Source of the DNA: Collimonas arenae
Lineage (GTDB): Bacteria; Pseudomonadota; Gammaproteobacteria; Burkholderiales; Burkholderiaceae_D
Assembly (NCBI RefSeq): GCF_000786695.1
Contig: NZ_CP009962.1
Span: 3,410,001 to 3,474,000 of the forward strand
Reading direction: 5' to 3'
DNA: 64,000 nucleotides
Made by a program: the position numbers and the translations under genes. Of this stretch, positions 54,517 through 63,720 are shown piece by piece (the first letter of the stretch is position 1; each line of letters opens with the position of its first letter). Under the pieces are notes generated by a model. The model saw only the letters and a program-made list of their open reading frames with translations, had not been told where the DNA came from and ran no database searches.

Positions 54517-54583
54517 GGAAGAATTCCTTTGCGAATCATGATCGTGATTTGAGGAACAGGAGAAATCCTGCCATCCGAATGCC

Positions 54584-55699
54584 CTACTGCATTTGCCCTC
54601 GCAAGAAACGCAGGAAAGCCGCACTGCTATTGAGGCGTTCCAACACCGGCAGGATAATTTTGTAGCCGTTATCGCTATTGGTGAGAATCACCGCGCCATC
54701 GCGGCTTGTCCGATTCAGATAGGCGAAAGTGAACACGCCTTCATCCTTACCCGTGTGCATCAGCAACGTCTCATCCTTGAACGCCAGTATCTGCCAGCCC
54801 AATCCAAAGCCGACGCTGGGAGGACAACTATCCGCCAGTTTTCCCTGGCACATTTCGTCCATCATGCTGACCTGGATTTTGCTCCGCTCCCGCGCCATGG
54901 CGGGACTCAAACCTTGATCGTTTAACACGCCGACCATGAACAACCCATAATCATAAGCGGTGGTATACAGCAGATCGGAAGCGTTGAAACGACTCGCGAT
55001 TTGCGGCTCCAGGGCCTTGCCGGCGGCATTGGTAGGAACCGCGATGCGACCCTCGAACCAGTCTTTGCCTCTGTAGGATGTCTCGGTCATGGCCATCGGC
55101 TTGAACAGATAAGTCTGCGCCAGATTTTCGAAATCCGTGCCGGTCTTGTTTTCGGTGAAGTGCGCGACGTATTGGTATCCTTCGCCGGAATAGCCCCACT
55201 TGACGCCAGGTTCGCGCACAATCTTCAGGCCATCCTTGCTATCGCGCCAGTTTGGAAAGCCAGTGCGGTGACTAAGCGCCAGACGCGGAGTCAGTAAAGC
55301 GTGTCGCGGGTCCGTCGCGATATCCGGATCCAGCCAATAACGGTCCATTGGCTCATCCAGCGAGATTTCGCCCTTCGATGCCAGCCGCATGATGACTTCG
55401 GCGGTCAGCGGCTTGGTCAGCGAGGCCGCATTGTAAAGCGTCGCAGGCGTCGCCAGGACACCGTCGCTTTGTTCGCCGTACGCCGCCACCAAGACCACCT
55501 TGCCATTTCTGATCTGGGCGATGGATACGCTGGGAATGGCATTGTCGATCAGCAGTTGCGGAATATCCTGGTCGAGCCGTGCTTGCTGCTCCGTTTCACT
55601 CGCGGGCGGCACGGGCGTCGGCGTCGGTGTTGGCGCGGGCGCCGCCAGCGCCATGCTTGTCGCAAAATTTGATAAAAGCATCACTGCCAAACGACGCAT
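54584..55699 (-). CDS. Serine hydrolase, beta-lactamase class C-like
   Basis: A 371-residue protein started at ATG 55699 with AGGGG 6 bases before it. A signal peptide is present, then a Thr-Pro repeat (PTPTPTPVPP). The active site is intact: SLTKPLTAEV (SxxK) near residue 94, YSGEGYQY near 171 (Y-S-x replaces Y-x-N) and HTGKDEG near 317 (HTG in place of KTG). These substitutions fit an esterase or D-aminopeptidase-like penicillin-recognising enzyme more than a true beta-lactamase. It probably acts in the periplasm. No resistance function is claimed. Confidence 0.87.
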   Translation of the reverse strand: MRRLAVMLLSNFATSMALAAPAPTPTPTPVPPASETEQQARLDQDIPQLLIDNAIPSVSIAQIRNGKVVLVAAYGEQSDGVLATPATLYNAASLTKPLTAEVIMRLASKGEISLDEPMDRYWLDPDIATDPRHALLTPRLALSHRTGFPNWRDSKDGLKIVREPGVKWGYSGEGYQYVAHFTENKTGTDFENLAQTYLFKPMAMTETSYRGKDWFEGRIAVPTNAAGKALEPQIASRFNASDLLYTTAYDYGLFMVGVLNDQGLSPAMARERSKIQVSMMDEMCQGKLADSCPPSVGFGLGWQILAFKDETLLMHTGKDEGVFTFAYLNRTSRDGAVILTNSDNGYKIILPVLERLNSSAAFLRFLRGQMQ

Positions 55700-55929
55700 G
55701 GTATCCCCTGTATCCCTAGTGCCAGTTAACGCCGTTTTACGCAAGCAGGCAATTCGCCGCACGCGAATACCTCCTGGCGCTGAATTGTCAAATATCAACA
55801 TAGTGTACTGGCGGGATCCGCCCTGTGTCTATCGCATTGCTGTAAGCGCTTGTGACCAAGCCGCCTGGCGTAACGGTGACCGCCAGATTTCCGGTAAAAT
55901 TGCCGAAAACTCACTATCTGAGGATCGAC

Positions 55930-56535
55930 ATGCTGACCGATATCGCACAGTTGGAGGAAATTTACGGCAAACCGCATGAGCGCTCATTGTGGAAGGAAAT
56001 CGACCATCTGAACCAGGATTATCAAGCCTTCGTCAATGCTTCGCCGTTCGTGGTGTTCGCCTCCTCCGGCCCCGAAGGCATGGACTGCTCGCCCAAAGGC
56101 GACCTGCCTGGCTTTGTTCAGATCCTGGATGAGCACACGCTGGCCATTCCCGACCGTCCCGGCAACAACCGTATCGACACCTTGCGCAATATCTTGACGG
56201 ACTCCCGCATCGGATTGCTGTTTGTCGTGCCGGGTATCGGCGAAACTTTGCGTGTGAACGGCCGCGCCGAGATTTCCGCCGAACGCGAAATGCTGGAAAA
56301 ATTCGCCATCGACGGCAAGCTGCCGCGCACGGTGATTATCGTGAAAATAGAAGCCGTTTACTTCCACTGTTCAAAAGCGCTGGTCCGCTCGAAACTGTGG
56401 GATCCCGAACAGCAAGTCGAACGCGCCAGCTTTCCAAGTCCTGGCGCCATGCTCAAGCGCCTCAGCAAGGGTGGCTTTGACGCCGACACCTATGACCGCG
56501 AATTACCGGCGCGGGTACAGGCCAGCCTGTATTAA
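55930..56535 (+). CDS. PPOX-family FMN flavoprotein (pyridoxamine-phosphate-oxidase-like)
   Basis: A 201-residue protein started at ATG 55930, 5 bases after AGGA; the open frame to 55852 has no such site. FVVFASSGPEGMDCSPKGDLPGFVQI near residue 42 and RPGNNRIDTLRNILTDSRIGLLFVVPGIGETLRVNGRAEI near 75 are typical of the MSMEG_1061-like PPOX group, which binds FMN. It has no known substrate. Alone in its direction after the divergent serine hydrolase. Confidence 0.9.
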   Translation: MLTDIAQLEEIYGKPHERSLWKEIDHLNQDYQAFVNASPFVVFASSGPEGMDCSPKGDLPGFVQILDEHTLAIPDRPGNNRIDTLRNILTDSRIGLLFVVPGIGETLRVNGRAEISAEREMLEKFAIDGKLPRTVIIVKIEAVYFHCSKALVRSKLWDPEQQVERASFPSPGAMLKRLSKGGFDADTYDRELPARVQASLY

Positions 56536-56633
56536 ATCGTCTCTCTTAAATCACCTCTCTTGCAAGCACATGCAACCACGGCATAATGCCGCTGAATCCA
56601 GCGGATCTTGACGACTGCTACCTAAACCCCACA

Positions 56634-58145
56634 ATGACAACCACCCTCACAATGCGCGGTAAAGATAAGACAAATTCGTCAAGCTGCCGTTGCACTGCCG
56701 TTGCAGCTTTATTCGCCATGCTGGTATTCTCTGCAACAACGCAGGCTGCCGAGAGCTCTCCCTGCCCTCCTGATTGGGAACCGCAGATCTGCCAGCTGAA
56801 ATCAGTGGTAGACGTCCTCAAGAAAGAGCACCTGACGGAAATCGATGTCCCCGCCTTTCTCGACGAAACTATTCGCCTTGGCGTAAAAACACTGCCGTAT
56901 GCCAGGTTCTTGAATGCCGAGGAAGAGCAAGAACAGATAAAGAAAGACGAGCGCACCCGCAATGGCACGCCCGGCATCGGCATCATCTTCGAAACCCAGC
57001 CGGATGGCTTGCATATCATCGACGTCGTGCCAGACGCACCGGCCGCGCTGGGCGGGGTACGCACCGGCGACCTCGTGGTGGCGATGGACGGCAACAGCCT
57101 GATAGGCGCCAGCAATACCGATATTGCAAAATACGCCGGCGGTGATGTCGGGGTGCCGCTCAAGCTCACGCTGCTGCGCGGCGCCAAGCGGCAGCGCCTC
57201 GAATTCGCGCTGGTGCGCGCGCTCATCAAACCGCGGCCGGCGACAGCCAAGCGACTCCCAGGCGATGTGCTCTACACGCGCATGGACAATTTTCCTGAGC
57301 CGGCGATTGGCGACTATATCGATGCGGTGCAGGCGGAGCGTAAAAAGGGGGCGCCGATCAAGGGCGTGATTCTCGATTTACGCATCAACGGCGGCGGCGC
57401 GCTGAATGCTTCCATCGGCATCACCGCACTTTTCAGCGGCCGCAACCAGACTGCGATGGTGACATTGCAGCGTGACGACAAAACCCAGCACCGCATCAGC
57501 ACCAACTGGCCGGATTACGATCTGCCGGTCATGAAAGGCCAGGATCCGCTGGCGCCTTTGCAAGCTGACGACTGGTGGCGCAATGTACCCCTGATTGTGC
57601 TGGTCGATGGCCAGAGCGCTTCCGCCGCCGAAGCCACCGCTGCCGCCTTGAAAGATCTTGGCCGCGCCAAACTGCTGGGGACGCCGACCTACGGCAAAGG
57701 CATGGCGCAAACCGGCACCGGCACGCGCGACGGCACCTACGTGGTCTGGACCTATGCGCGCAACCTGCGGCCGAACGGCTGTCCGATGGAGGGTTACGGC
57801 GTGGTCCCGGACTGGATCGTACTGCCACGCAAGGATGCAGATATGGATGGCGTGCTGCTCGGCTACCGCGAGGTCGACATTCCACGCGCTGCCTACGCCA
57901 GCAAATTGACGCCCGATCCGTTCGCGGACGTGCGCAAGGAACGCCAACGCTTGCGCGACCAGCGAGCACTCGCCAAACTGGACGCATCCAAGAGCACACC
58001 GTTGCCGCAAAAGGAATTCGCCAGCGATAAAGATTGGCAACTGAAGCAAGCTCTGAACGCACTGGCAGGTAAGCCAGTTCAAGTGACACAAGTCAATCCA
58101 CGCTTTATGCCGGCGCAACCGGCATGTATTAAGCTGAATAATTAA
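56634..58145 (+). CDS. S41 family C-terminal processing peptidase-like protein, secreted
   Basis: A 503-residue protein started at ATG 56634; in-frame ATGs at 56586 and 56652 are also possible, none with a strong ribosome site. Signal peptide near residues 20-36 (AALFAMLVFSATTQA). A PDZ domain lies at about 100-185 (GIGIIFETQPDGLHIIDVVPDAPAALGGVRTGDLVVAMDG). The S41 core carries the nucleophile in VDGQSASAAEATAAALKDLG near 325 and the Lys in GTPTYGKGMAQTG near 353. It resembles tail-specific proteases of the periplasm. The stop codon lies inside a 13-bp repeat array. Confidence 0.9.
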   Translation: MTTTLTMRGKDKTNSSSCRCTAVAALFAMLVFSATTQAAESSPCPPDWEPQICQLKSVVDVLKKEHLTEIDVPAFLDETIRLGVKTLPYARFLNAEEEQEQIKKDERTRNGTPGIGIIFETQPDGLHIIDVVPDAPAALGGVRTGDLVVAMDGNSLIGASNTDIAKYAGGDVGVPLKLTLLRGAKRQRLEFALVRALIKPRPATAKRLPGDVLYTRMDNFPEPAIGDYIDAVQAERKKGAPIKGVILDLRINGGGALNASIGITALFSGRNQTAMVTLQRDDKTQHRISTNWPDYDLPVMKGQDPLAPLQADDWWRNVPLIVLVDGQSASAAEATAAALKDLGRAKLLGTPTYGKGMAQTGTGTRDGTYVVWTYARNLRPNGCPMEGYGVVPDWIVLPRKDADMDGVLLGYREVDIPRAAYASKLTPDPFADVRKERQRLRDQRALAKLDASKSTPLPQKEFASDKDWQLKQALNALAGKPVQVTQVNPRFMPAQPACIKLNN

Positions 58146-58185
58146 GATGAATAATTAAGCTAGATAATTTAGCTAAACAATTAAG
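58121..58185 (+). repeat. 13-bp tandem repeat across the S41 gene stop
   Basis: Units CTGAATAATTAAG (58134-58146), ATGAATAATTAAG (58147-58159), CTAGATAATTTAG (58160-58172), CTAAACAATTAAG (58173-58185), and a weak first unit from 58121. Each has a TAA or TAG. The first true unit holds the S41 gene's TAA stop. As 13 is not a multiple of 3, the array reads out of frame beyond it. The rest of 58186-58374 shows nothing. Confidence 0.75.
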
Positions 58186-58374
58186 CTTGACCAATAGCAC
58201 TGGCGGCCGGGCAATTTCGGTTATTGGAAGTCGGCCTCAAATAGCATCTGCGGGCGTTCGGTCGATACGGCTAACTTCGTCATGGCAACTTTCTACCAAA
58301 CCGGAACGCCTGGCGCACCTTTTGCAGAGATCGGAGATAATGAGCAGTCCATTCACGCTTGAAAGAAATAGAAA

Positions 58375-59052
58375 ATGTCTGACCGTAGTTCTGCGGCGCC
58401 TAAAGGCCGGTACAGTGCTTTCCTGTTCGATATGGACGGCACCATTCTCAACTCGATCGCTGCAGCGGAACGTATCTGGGGTAACTGGGCGCATCGTCAT
58501 GGGCTAGACATCGCAAGCTTTCTGCCAACCATACATGGCGCTCGCGCGGTGGATACGGTCACCCGGCTGGCGCTTCCCGGGGTCGATCCGGAAGTGGAAG
58601 CCTTGAAGATTACCCAAGCGGAAATTGCCGACGTCGAGGGCATTATCGAAATAGCCGGTGCGGCACATTTTCTGAGATCGTTGCCGACGACCAAGTGGGC
58701 TGTGGTGACCTCGGCGCCCAAAGCCCTAGCCATCCAGCGCATGAAAGCGGCAGACATTCCCGTTCCGGATGTTCTTGTGACGGCGGAGGACGTCCCCGCC
58801 GGCAAACCGAACCCTGGTTGCTACCTGCTTGCGGCACGCAAGCTGGGTGTCGATGCAAGCGATTGCCTGGTTTTTGAAGATGCGCCCGTCGGTATCGCCG
58901 CCGGGGAAGCGGCGGGTGCAACGGTGGTGGTCGTGACCTCAACCCATACCCACCCGATGACTAGCCACCACCCGTCGATCAAGAATTACGCATCGATATT
59001 TGCCAAAGTTGACGAGGACGACGGCATCAGGCTGGAAGAACAGGCAGCGTGA
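58375..59052 (+). CDS. HAD-superfamily sugar-phosphatase-like hydrolase
   Basis: A 225-residue HAD phosphatase (subfamily IA). The nucleophile loop is FLFDMDGTILNSIAAAE near residue 16 (DxDGT), motif II is VVTSAPKALA near 114, motif III/IV are DVPAGKPNPGCYLLAARKLG near 143 and VFEDAPVGIAAGEAAG near 168. The KPxP and EDAPxG motifs are typical of YfbT/YniC-like sugar phosphatases. The exact substrate is unknown. GAAAGAAATAGAAA precedes the ATG. Confidence 0.9.
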   Translation: MSDRSSAAPKGRYSAFLFDMDGTILNSIAAAERIWGNWAHRHGLDIASFLPTIHGARAVDTVTRLALPGVDPEVEALKITQAEIADVEGIIEIAGAAHFLRSLPTTKWAVVTSAPKALAIQRMKAADIPVPDVLVTAEDVPAGKPNPGCYLLAARKLGVDASDCLVFEDAPVGIAAGEAAGATVVVVTSTHTHPMTSHHPSIKNYASIFAKVDEDDGIRLEEQAA

Positions 59053-59088
59053 TCAACGCTTAGAAATGCGGTTTTCAACATCCTGGCA

Positions 59089-59319
59089 TCAGATAGGATG
59101 TTGATCGATCCAGTCTCCGGAGAAATCGAGGATATAAGAGATCGCCTCATCTTCGCTATCAAATTCGTTAGTCGGCATCTGTCGCTCGTAACGGATTTCA
59201 CAAGCCCCGTCTTTGCCCGCGTGTATCGTAAAACATGCGGCAAATTTGCCGCTTACCTGCTTTTCCAGCCGGGGAAATACAACATGCCCTCTATACGGAA
59301 AGCCCCTTGCTTCTGTCAC
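59089..59319 (-). CDS. Small hypothetical protein, GTG start
   Basis: A 76-residue soluble protein. The GTG at 59319 follows AAGGA by 6 bases, which supports a real gene. The chain reads as one alpha/beta domain: GHVVFPRLEKQVSGKFAACF, then TIHAGKDGACEIRYERQM, and a C-terminal helix FDSEDEAISYILDFSGDWIDQ. This recalls short DUF6566-type proteins of Burkholderiales, but I am not sure. Function is unknown. It converges on the HAD gene. Confidence 0.6.
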   Translation of the reverse strand: MTEARGFPYRGHVVFPRLEKQVSGKFAACFTIHAGKDGACEIRYERQMPTNEFDSEDEAISYILDFSGDWIDQHPI

Positions 59320-59530
59320 GGTAGTTCCTTTTTCTCAAATAATTCAAATAAATTCCATTGAATTATCCCCGAGTTCTGTCGTGTGGATTATTTTTCTGAT
59401 TCCCAGTGGTTACGCACACTCGCCACGCCATCCGATCAAGGAACAGGCCTGGCACCGGAAACGGCATTTGTTGCCCCAAAAAGCATCTTTACGTTTAATC
59501 AGTTTGCAAATGCACTTTACCGGTCATTTA

Positions 59531-60138
59531 ATGACTATGAAGATCACCTATCGAAAATCACCATTGAGCCTTGCCGTCCTGGCCATGCTTGTTGAGGCCG
59601 ACATGCCCCCTACCGCATGCAACAGCTGTTCAAGCAACGCGGCAAGGACGAAGTCATCAATGTGCGGCAACGCAACAGCCTGTACCAGACCATAGACCGC
59701 CTGCTGCATGCCGGTTTGATCGGGATGCGCGAGACCACGCGCGAAGGCAGCATACCGGAACGCACCATTTATCACATCACCGAGGCAGGACGGCAGCTCA
59801 GTCTCGACTGGATGAAAGAAATGCTGGCGATGTCGAACAAGGATTTTCCAGAGTTTCCAGTTGCGATTGCCTTCCTTCCCCTGCTAACGCCAGAGCAAGT
59901 CCTGCAACAATTGCAGCAGCGCATACATAACCTGGAAACTGCACTATCCGACATCGCCACACAGTTGCAAGCTGCCGCGATGGTGCCGCGCCTGTTTTTA
60001 CTGGAATCCGAATATGTGCGCGCGATCACCACAGCTGAACTGGAATGGGTCCGCGCCGTTGTAAGTGATCTGCAAAGCAAGCGCATTACATGGAGTACAG
60101 CCTGGCTGGAAAAGATCGCCGCTCAGTTCAACCAATAA
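59531..60138 (+). pseudogene. PadR family regulator disrupted by a one-base frameshift
   Basis: From ATG 59531 the frame reads MTMKITYRKSPLSLAVLAML, VEADMPPTACNS; from 59611 the -1 relative frame continues YRMQQLFKQRGKDEVINVRQRNSLYQTIDRLLHAGLI, the PadR winged helix, to the stop at 60138. Joining them with one base added at the C5 run 59606-59610 gives VEADM-H-P-YRMQQLF as in intact PadR proteins. The second part keeps a long C-terminal coiled coil (EQVLQQLQQRIHNLETAL). It is a pseudogene unless the run is misread or slips. Confidence 0.7.
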
Positions 60139-60175
60139 GAACACCTTCCAAGATTTACCCCATCCCGAAGAACCT

Positions 60176-60925
60176 ATGTCTGCCGCCAATTTCAACGTGA
60201 TCATCATCGGCACCGGCGGCATTCTCCACTTCATGGAACTAAAGTGGGACAGGAACGGCGTGAAACATGGCATCGGCGCGAACGACAGCGCTTTGCTGGC
60301 GCAATGGCCGGGCATGTTGTACGACAATACGCGCGACTACTGCATGTGGGGATTCTGGGCCGCACGCGAAAAATTCCCAAGCGCCTCCATGGCAACACGC
60401 GGCCAGCAGTTGCTGGATTTAGCCAAGGACATGACGCCGGACTGGCATCCAGCCTTGCACAAGCTGATGTCGCTGGTCGATCCAAGTACAGCGCTCGTTG
60501 TCGATATCCGCACCTCGGTGCCGATTCCTGCCTGGACGGCCAGTACCATCACTTTGCTCGGCGACGCTATCCACACCATGACACCAGGCCGTGGCGTCGG
60601 CGCCAATACAGCGTTACGAGACGCGGTCAATTTGTGCAGGCAACTGCAGGCGTTCCGCGATGGCGGAAAACCGCTTTTGCAGGCCGCCGGGAACTATAAA
60701 ACGGAGATGCGCGAGTATGGCTTCAAGGCAGTACTTGACTCCAGAAAACAGATGGACGCAAACGCGCCGATTCACAAGCCATTCATCGGCGCTGCCCTGA
60801 TGCACGCTGCGCGCGCAGATATGCGCGCAGTGAATGCCTTGCCGCCGCTAAAACGCAAAATCGGCAAAAAGCTGGCTGCGTCACGTGGCGCTGAACGACA
60901 TGCCAGCTCCTTGACTCAGCCTTGA
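60176..60925 (+). pseudogene. FAD monooxygenase with large in-frame internal deletion
   Basis: From ATG 60176 the frame (249 residues) starts NFNVIIIGTGG, the first strand of a Rossmann FAD fold, then jumps at once to ILHFMELKWDRNGV, sequence that belongs far downstream. Later it is normal: AREKFP near residue 65, the FAD GD motif ITLLGDAIHTMTPGRGVGANTALRDAVNL near 122-150. The residues for the rest of the nucleotide fold and substrate region, some 160, are missing. It lies 37 bases after the broken padR, probably its former target gene. Confidence 0.65.
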
Positions 60926-60965
60926 ATTGAAAGCCTTCAATCAATTACCCGCGCTGGACAGATAG

Positions 60966-61349
60966 TCAGGAATTCTTCAGGGCAGTGACTTCAATTTCGA
61001 TCTTCATCCGCGGGTCCGCCAGACCAGCCGAAATCATCATGGCCGCCGGCCGCACGCTGCCAAAATATTTTCTCAGCACAGGCCAGCATTGCTCGAACTG
61101 GGCGCCGTCAGGCAGGACATAGGTCACACGCACCACGTCCTGCATACCGGAGCCTGCCTGCTGCAAGGCAGTCTCGATATTTTTCAGGCATTGCTCGGTT
61201 TGCTCGACCAGCCCATCCGCAATCGTCATCGACGCATAGTCAAAGCCAGTCGTGCCCGAAACAAAAACCCAGTTGCCGGAAACTACAGCACGCGAGTAAC
61301 CGATTTGCTCTTCGAAGGTGGAACCTGAACTGATAAGTTGTTTCGTCAT
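60966..61349 (-). CDS. RidA/YjgF family protein
   Basis: A 127-residue protein started at ATG 61349 (ACGGAAATCAA before it); codons upstream to 61445 are outside the family. It contains GYSRAVVSGNWVFVSGTTGFD near residue 16, QTEQCLKNIETALQQAG near 48, RVTYVLPDGAQFEQ near 73 and PAAMMISAGLADPRMKIEIEVTAL at the end, with the invariant Arg. RidA-type enzymes hydrolyse reactive enamines; several paralogues bind other ligands. Convergent with the pseudogene on its left. Confidence 0.92.
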   Translation of the reverse strand: MTKQLISSGSTFEEQIGYSRAVVSGNWVFVSGTTGFDYASMTIADGLVEQTEQCLKNIETALQQAGSGMQDVVRVTYVLPDGAQFEQCWPVLRKYFGSVRPAAMMISAGLADPRMKIEIEVTALKNS

Positions 61350-61630
61350 TTGATTTCCGTTAGATGGGTTGAACGCCAGTCCGTCATGTACGCCTGGCTT
61401 AGACTTGATGCGCCGAAAGGAAATATTTAGTGCCTGGCCGCCCAAACAGTTCTGCCGCGCTACATATTCCCGGGCAGATTATAAGCCGGTTGTTTTGACG
61501 TTGCGCTTGGCAACGGCACGATCTGGGTCTAGCACTTAGTCGTTATGACCAAACGAATAACGCTGGTTAGGCCGCGCATTTCAAAGTTATAATTTTCTTT
61601 CTCCATTGCCCCTCCTGACATTTAGCACGC

Positions 61631-62254
61631 ATGCCCTCCTGGATAGACATCACGAATTTCGGTAGTTCCGCTTTGCTCCTTCCCTTTGCCGCCGCTATTG
61701 CGGTGTATCTCATGGCCGGTCGCGCATGGCGCCTGGCGTCGCTCTGGTTTGCCTTGTTTTCAATCGCGATCGCTCTGGTGGTTGTCAGCAAGGCGCTGTT
61801 TATCGGCTGGGGCATCGGAATCCAGGCAATCGATTTCGTCGGCATCAGTGGCCATACCATGTTGGCCAGCGCCATCTTTCCGACAGCCGCTTATCTTGCA
61901 TTGCATCGACACAGCCTGCGTTTGCGCATAGCTGCCGCCGGTGGCGCATGCTTGCTTGGACTTGCCGTTGCGATCTCACGCGTAGTGCTGAACGCGCATT
62001 CAGCCTCAGAGGTGATTGCCGGCGTCGCGCTGGGCTTTCTCGTTTGCATCTCGTTCATCGTGCTCTCGCGGCGCCTTCAAGGTCCGCATTTAAGCGGCGC
62101 CATCCTGCTTCTCGCCTTTGGCTTGCTATTTGCCGGCTTGTATGGCGAGCGATTGCCAACGCAGAACTGGATCAAGAATGTTGCGTTGACGCTGGCCGGA
62201 CGCGAGCGCCCCTTTATACGCGAAGTCTGGCATCGCAACGCAGGGCAAAACTGA
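61631..62254 (+). CDS. PAP2 family membrane phosphatase
   Basis: A 207-residue protein with about five or six membrane spans. The PAP2 motifs are present in reduced form: SGHTMLASAIFP near residue 73 (SGH) and SRVVLNAHSASEVIAGVALG near 122 (SRxxxxxH). The first KxxxxxxRP motif is not evident, which is common in short members. A -10-like TATAAT lies 38 bases before the ATG at 61588. It probably dephosphorylates a lipid. The substrate is unknown. Confidence 0.85.
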   Translation: MPSWIDITNFGSSALLLPFAAAIAVYLMAGRAWRLASLWFALFSIAIALVVVSKALFIGWGIGIQAIDFVGISGHTMLASAIFPTAAYLALHRHSLRLRIAAAGGACLLGLAVAISRVVLNAHSASEVIAGVALGFLVCISFIVLSRRLQGPHLSGAILLLAFGLLFAGLYGERLPTQNWIKNVALTLAGRERPFIREVWHRNAGQN

Positions 62255-62271
62255 CAGATATTCCGGCGCTG

Positions 62272-62313
62272 TTGATGCTTGATGCTTGATGCTTGATGCT
62301 TGATGCTTGATGC
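62272..62313 (+). repeat. Six perfect tandem copies of a 7-bp unit
   Basis: TTGATGC is repeated six times without change (62272-62313), 18 bases after the PAP2 stop and 40 bases before the end of the porin gene on the other strand. It is a heptanucleotide microsatellite. It lies between convergent genes, so it has no promoter role. Confidence 0.9.
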
Positions 62314-62352
62314 AGAGATACACCTAAACCAAATTCCAACGGCGCCAAATTC

Positions 62353-63720
62353 CTAATACTCAGCGTGCAAACGCAAAGCGTAGAAAGATACCGGCCCCCG
62401 ATCCTTGTTGTAGGCGGGATTGACGACGCGCTGATAGTCTGCGGACAATTTCAGGCAGCTGTTAAGCCGCATCGAATAATAGATCTCGGCAATTTTTTCC
62501 CTGGCGTAGTTAAGTTGTCCATCACCGATCAGGAGTCCCGTGCCGCCTGCCGCAAAGTACTGGCGCGCGTCGCTGGAAAGCGCATTGACGACTCCAGCTA
62601 CGCCAACCTTGTCATCAGGACGCCCCCAACGATTGCCTGCAAGAGAAAGGCCTGCGGCAACAGATCGGTTAATTTCGGTGAATTCGTAGGTCTCTTTGTG
62701 GCCGCCATTTGCACTCGCACGCGCAAACACACCCAAATCGGAAGTCAGCTCCTGCTCAAAATTGAGAACAACGCCCGGATTGCTGCTATAGCGCCGAACC
62801 TGCGATACGTCAGGTACGCCGCCCGTCAAATTTGCCAGTTGCAGCGCATTTTGATAGCTCGCCATGTCGCCCTGATTGATAAAAACCAGCAGCTTGAGTT
62901 TGCCGGGATGCCCCTGCCATTGATGGCGCTCTTCAAGTTCGGTCATAAAGCTGCGTTGACGAAAATGTACGCCGCTCATCTTGGCGTTGGGCGTCTCCGA
63001 CAGCTGGAATACGCCTCCACGCAACGTCCAGCGGTCCTGGTTCCACTCGACAGCTGCGCCAACGGTAAACCCCCACGGATCAGCGGCATAGTCGAAACTA
63101 CCACCATCTATCAACGACCAATTCAAGAAATCGGAGCGCGGATCATGCGCATAGGAATTGGTGTCGAAAATATCCACGACCGAGAACTTGCCGACAGTGA
63201 GCGTGACGTTGTTGACTGGTTGCGATCCGGCCAGTTGACCGAGGGCCGACTCAAGCTGTTGCCGAGGCCCATCCAATCCAATGACCTGCCGCAGGAACAA
63301 GCGCGGCAGGCGTAGATATGGCGCATTGGCGCCGACCTTGTAGGCTTCACCGCTCGGATAGCCCGCCACACCCAAGGTGTTGCTTAAGCCAAATCCTTGA
63401 TCGATTTCGGGATTGATCCAAAGTTCAGCACCCTGCCAAAGACGGCGGCCGATCATGACCGACAGGTCGAACGTTTCGTTATTCTGGCCGTTGGAATCAA
63501 GGCTATTGGCCCCGCCATACGGCGCGGTGAAGCTGGGGTGCCACTGGTTGACGAAAGTCGCCTGCCCGTGAACGCTCCATGGCTCCGACGACGATTGGTC
63601 CTGCGGCACCGATATCGCCTGGCCAGTATCGTCAGCGCGCGCTTGTGGAGATATGGCAAGACACAGGCACAACGCAAACAAGGAAAGGAATACCGGATTG
63701 GTTTTTTTTCTTTGAAACAT
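62353..63720 (-). CDS. Carbohydrate porin, OprB family
   Basis: A 455-residue outer-membrane protein. Signal peptide near residues 8-28 (FLSLFALCLCLAISPQARA). The mature chain shows the OprB order: SVHGQATFVNQWHPSFTAPYGGANSL near residue 48, LWQGAELWINPEIDQGFGLSNTLGVAGYPSGEAYKVG near 95-130, DTNSYAHDPRSDFLNWSLID near 190, and an ending LHAEY with terminal aromatic residue. OprB-type porins pass sugars across the outer membrane. It is the last complete gene of the window. Confidence 0.93.
   Translation of the reverse strand: MFQRKKTNPVFLSLFALCLCLAISPQARADDTGQAISVPQDQSSSEPWSVHGQATFVNQWHPSFTAPYGGANSLDSNGQNNETFDLSVMIGRRLWQGAELWINPEIDQGFGLSNTLGVAGYPSGEAYKVGANAPYLRLPRLFLRQVIGLDGPRQQLESALGQLAGSQPVNNVTLTVGKFSVVDIFDTNSYAHDPRSDFLNWSLIDGGSFDYAADPWGFTVGAAVEWNQDRWTLRGGVFQLSETPNAKMSGVHFRQRSFMTELEERHQWQGHPGKLKLLVFINQGDMASYQNALQLANLTGGVPDVSQVRRYSSNPGVVLNFEQELTSDLGVFARASANGGHKETYEFTEINRSVAAGLSLAGNRWGRPDDKVGVAGVVNALSSDARQYFAAGGTGLLIGDGQLNYAREKIAEIYYSMRLNSCLKLSADYQRVVNPAYNKDRGPVSFYALRLHAEY

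Noticed and set aside
54584..55699. True class C beta-lactamase
   Set aside because: YxN and KTG motifs are altered to YSG and HTG, which fits an esterase or peptidase better.
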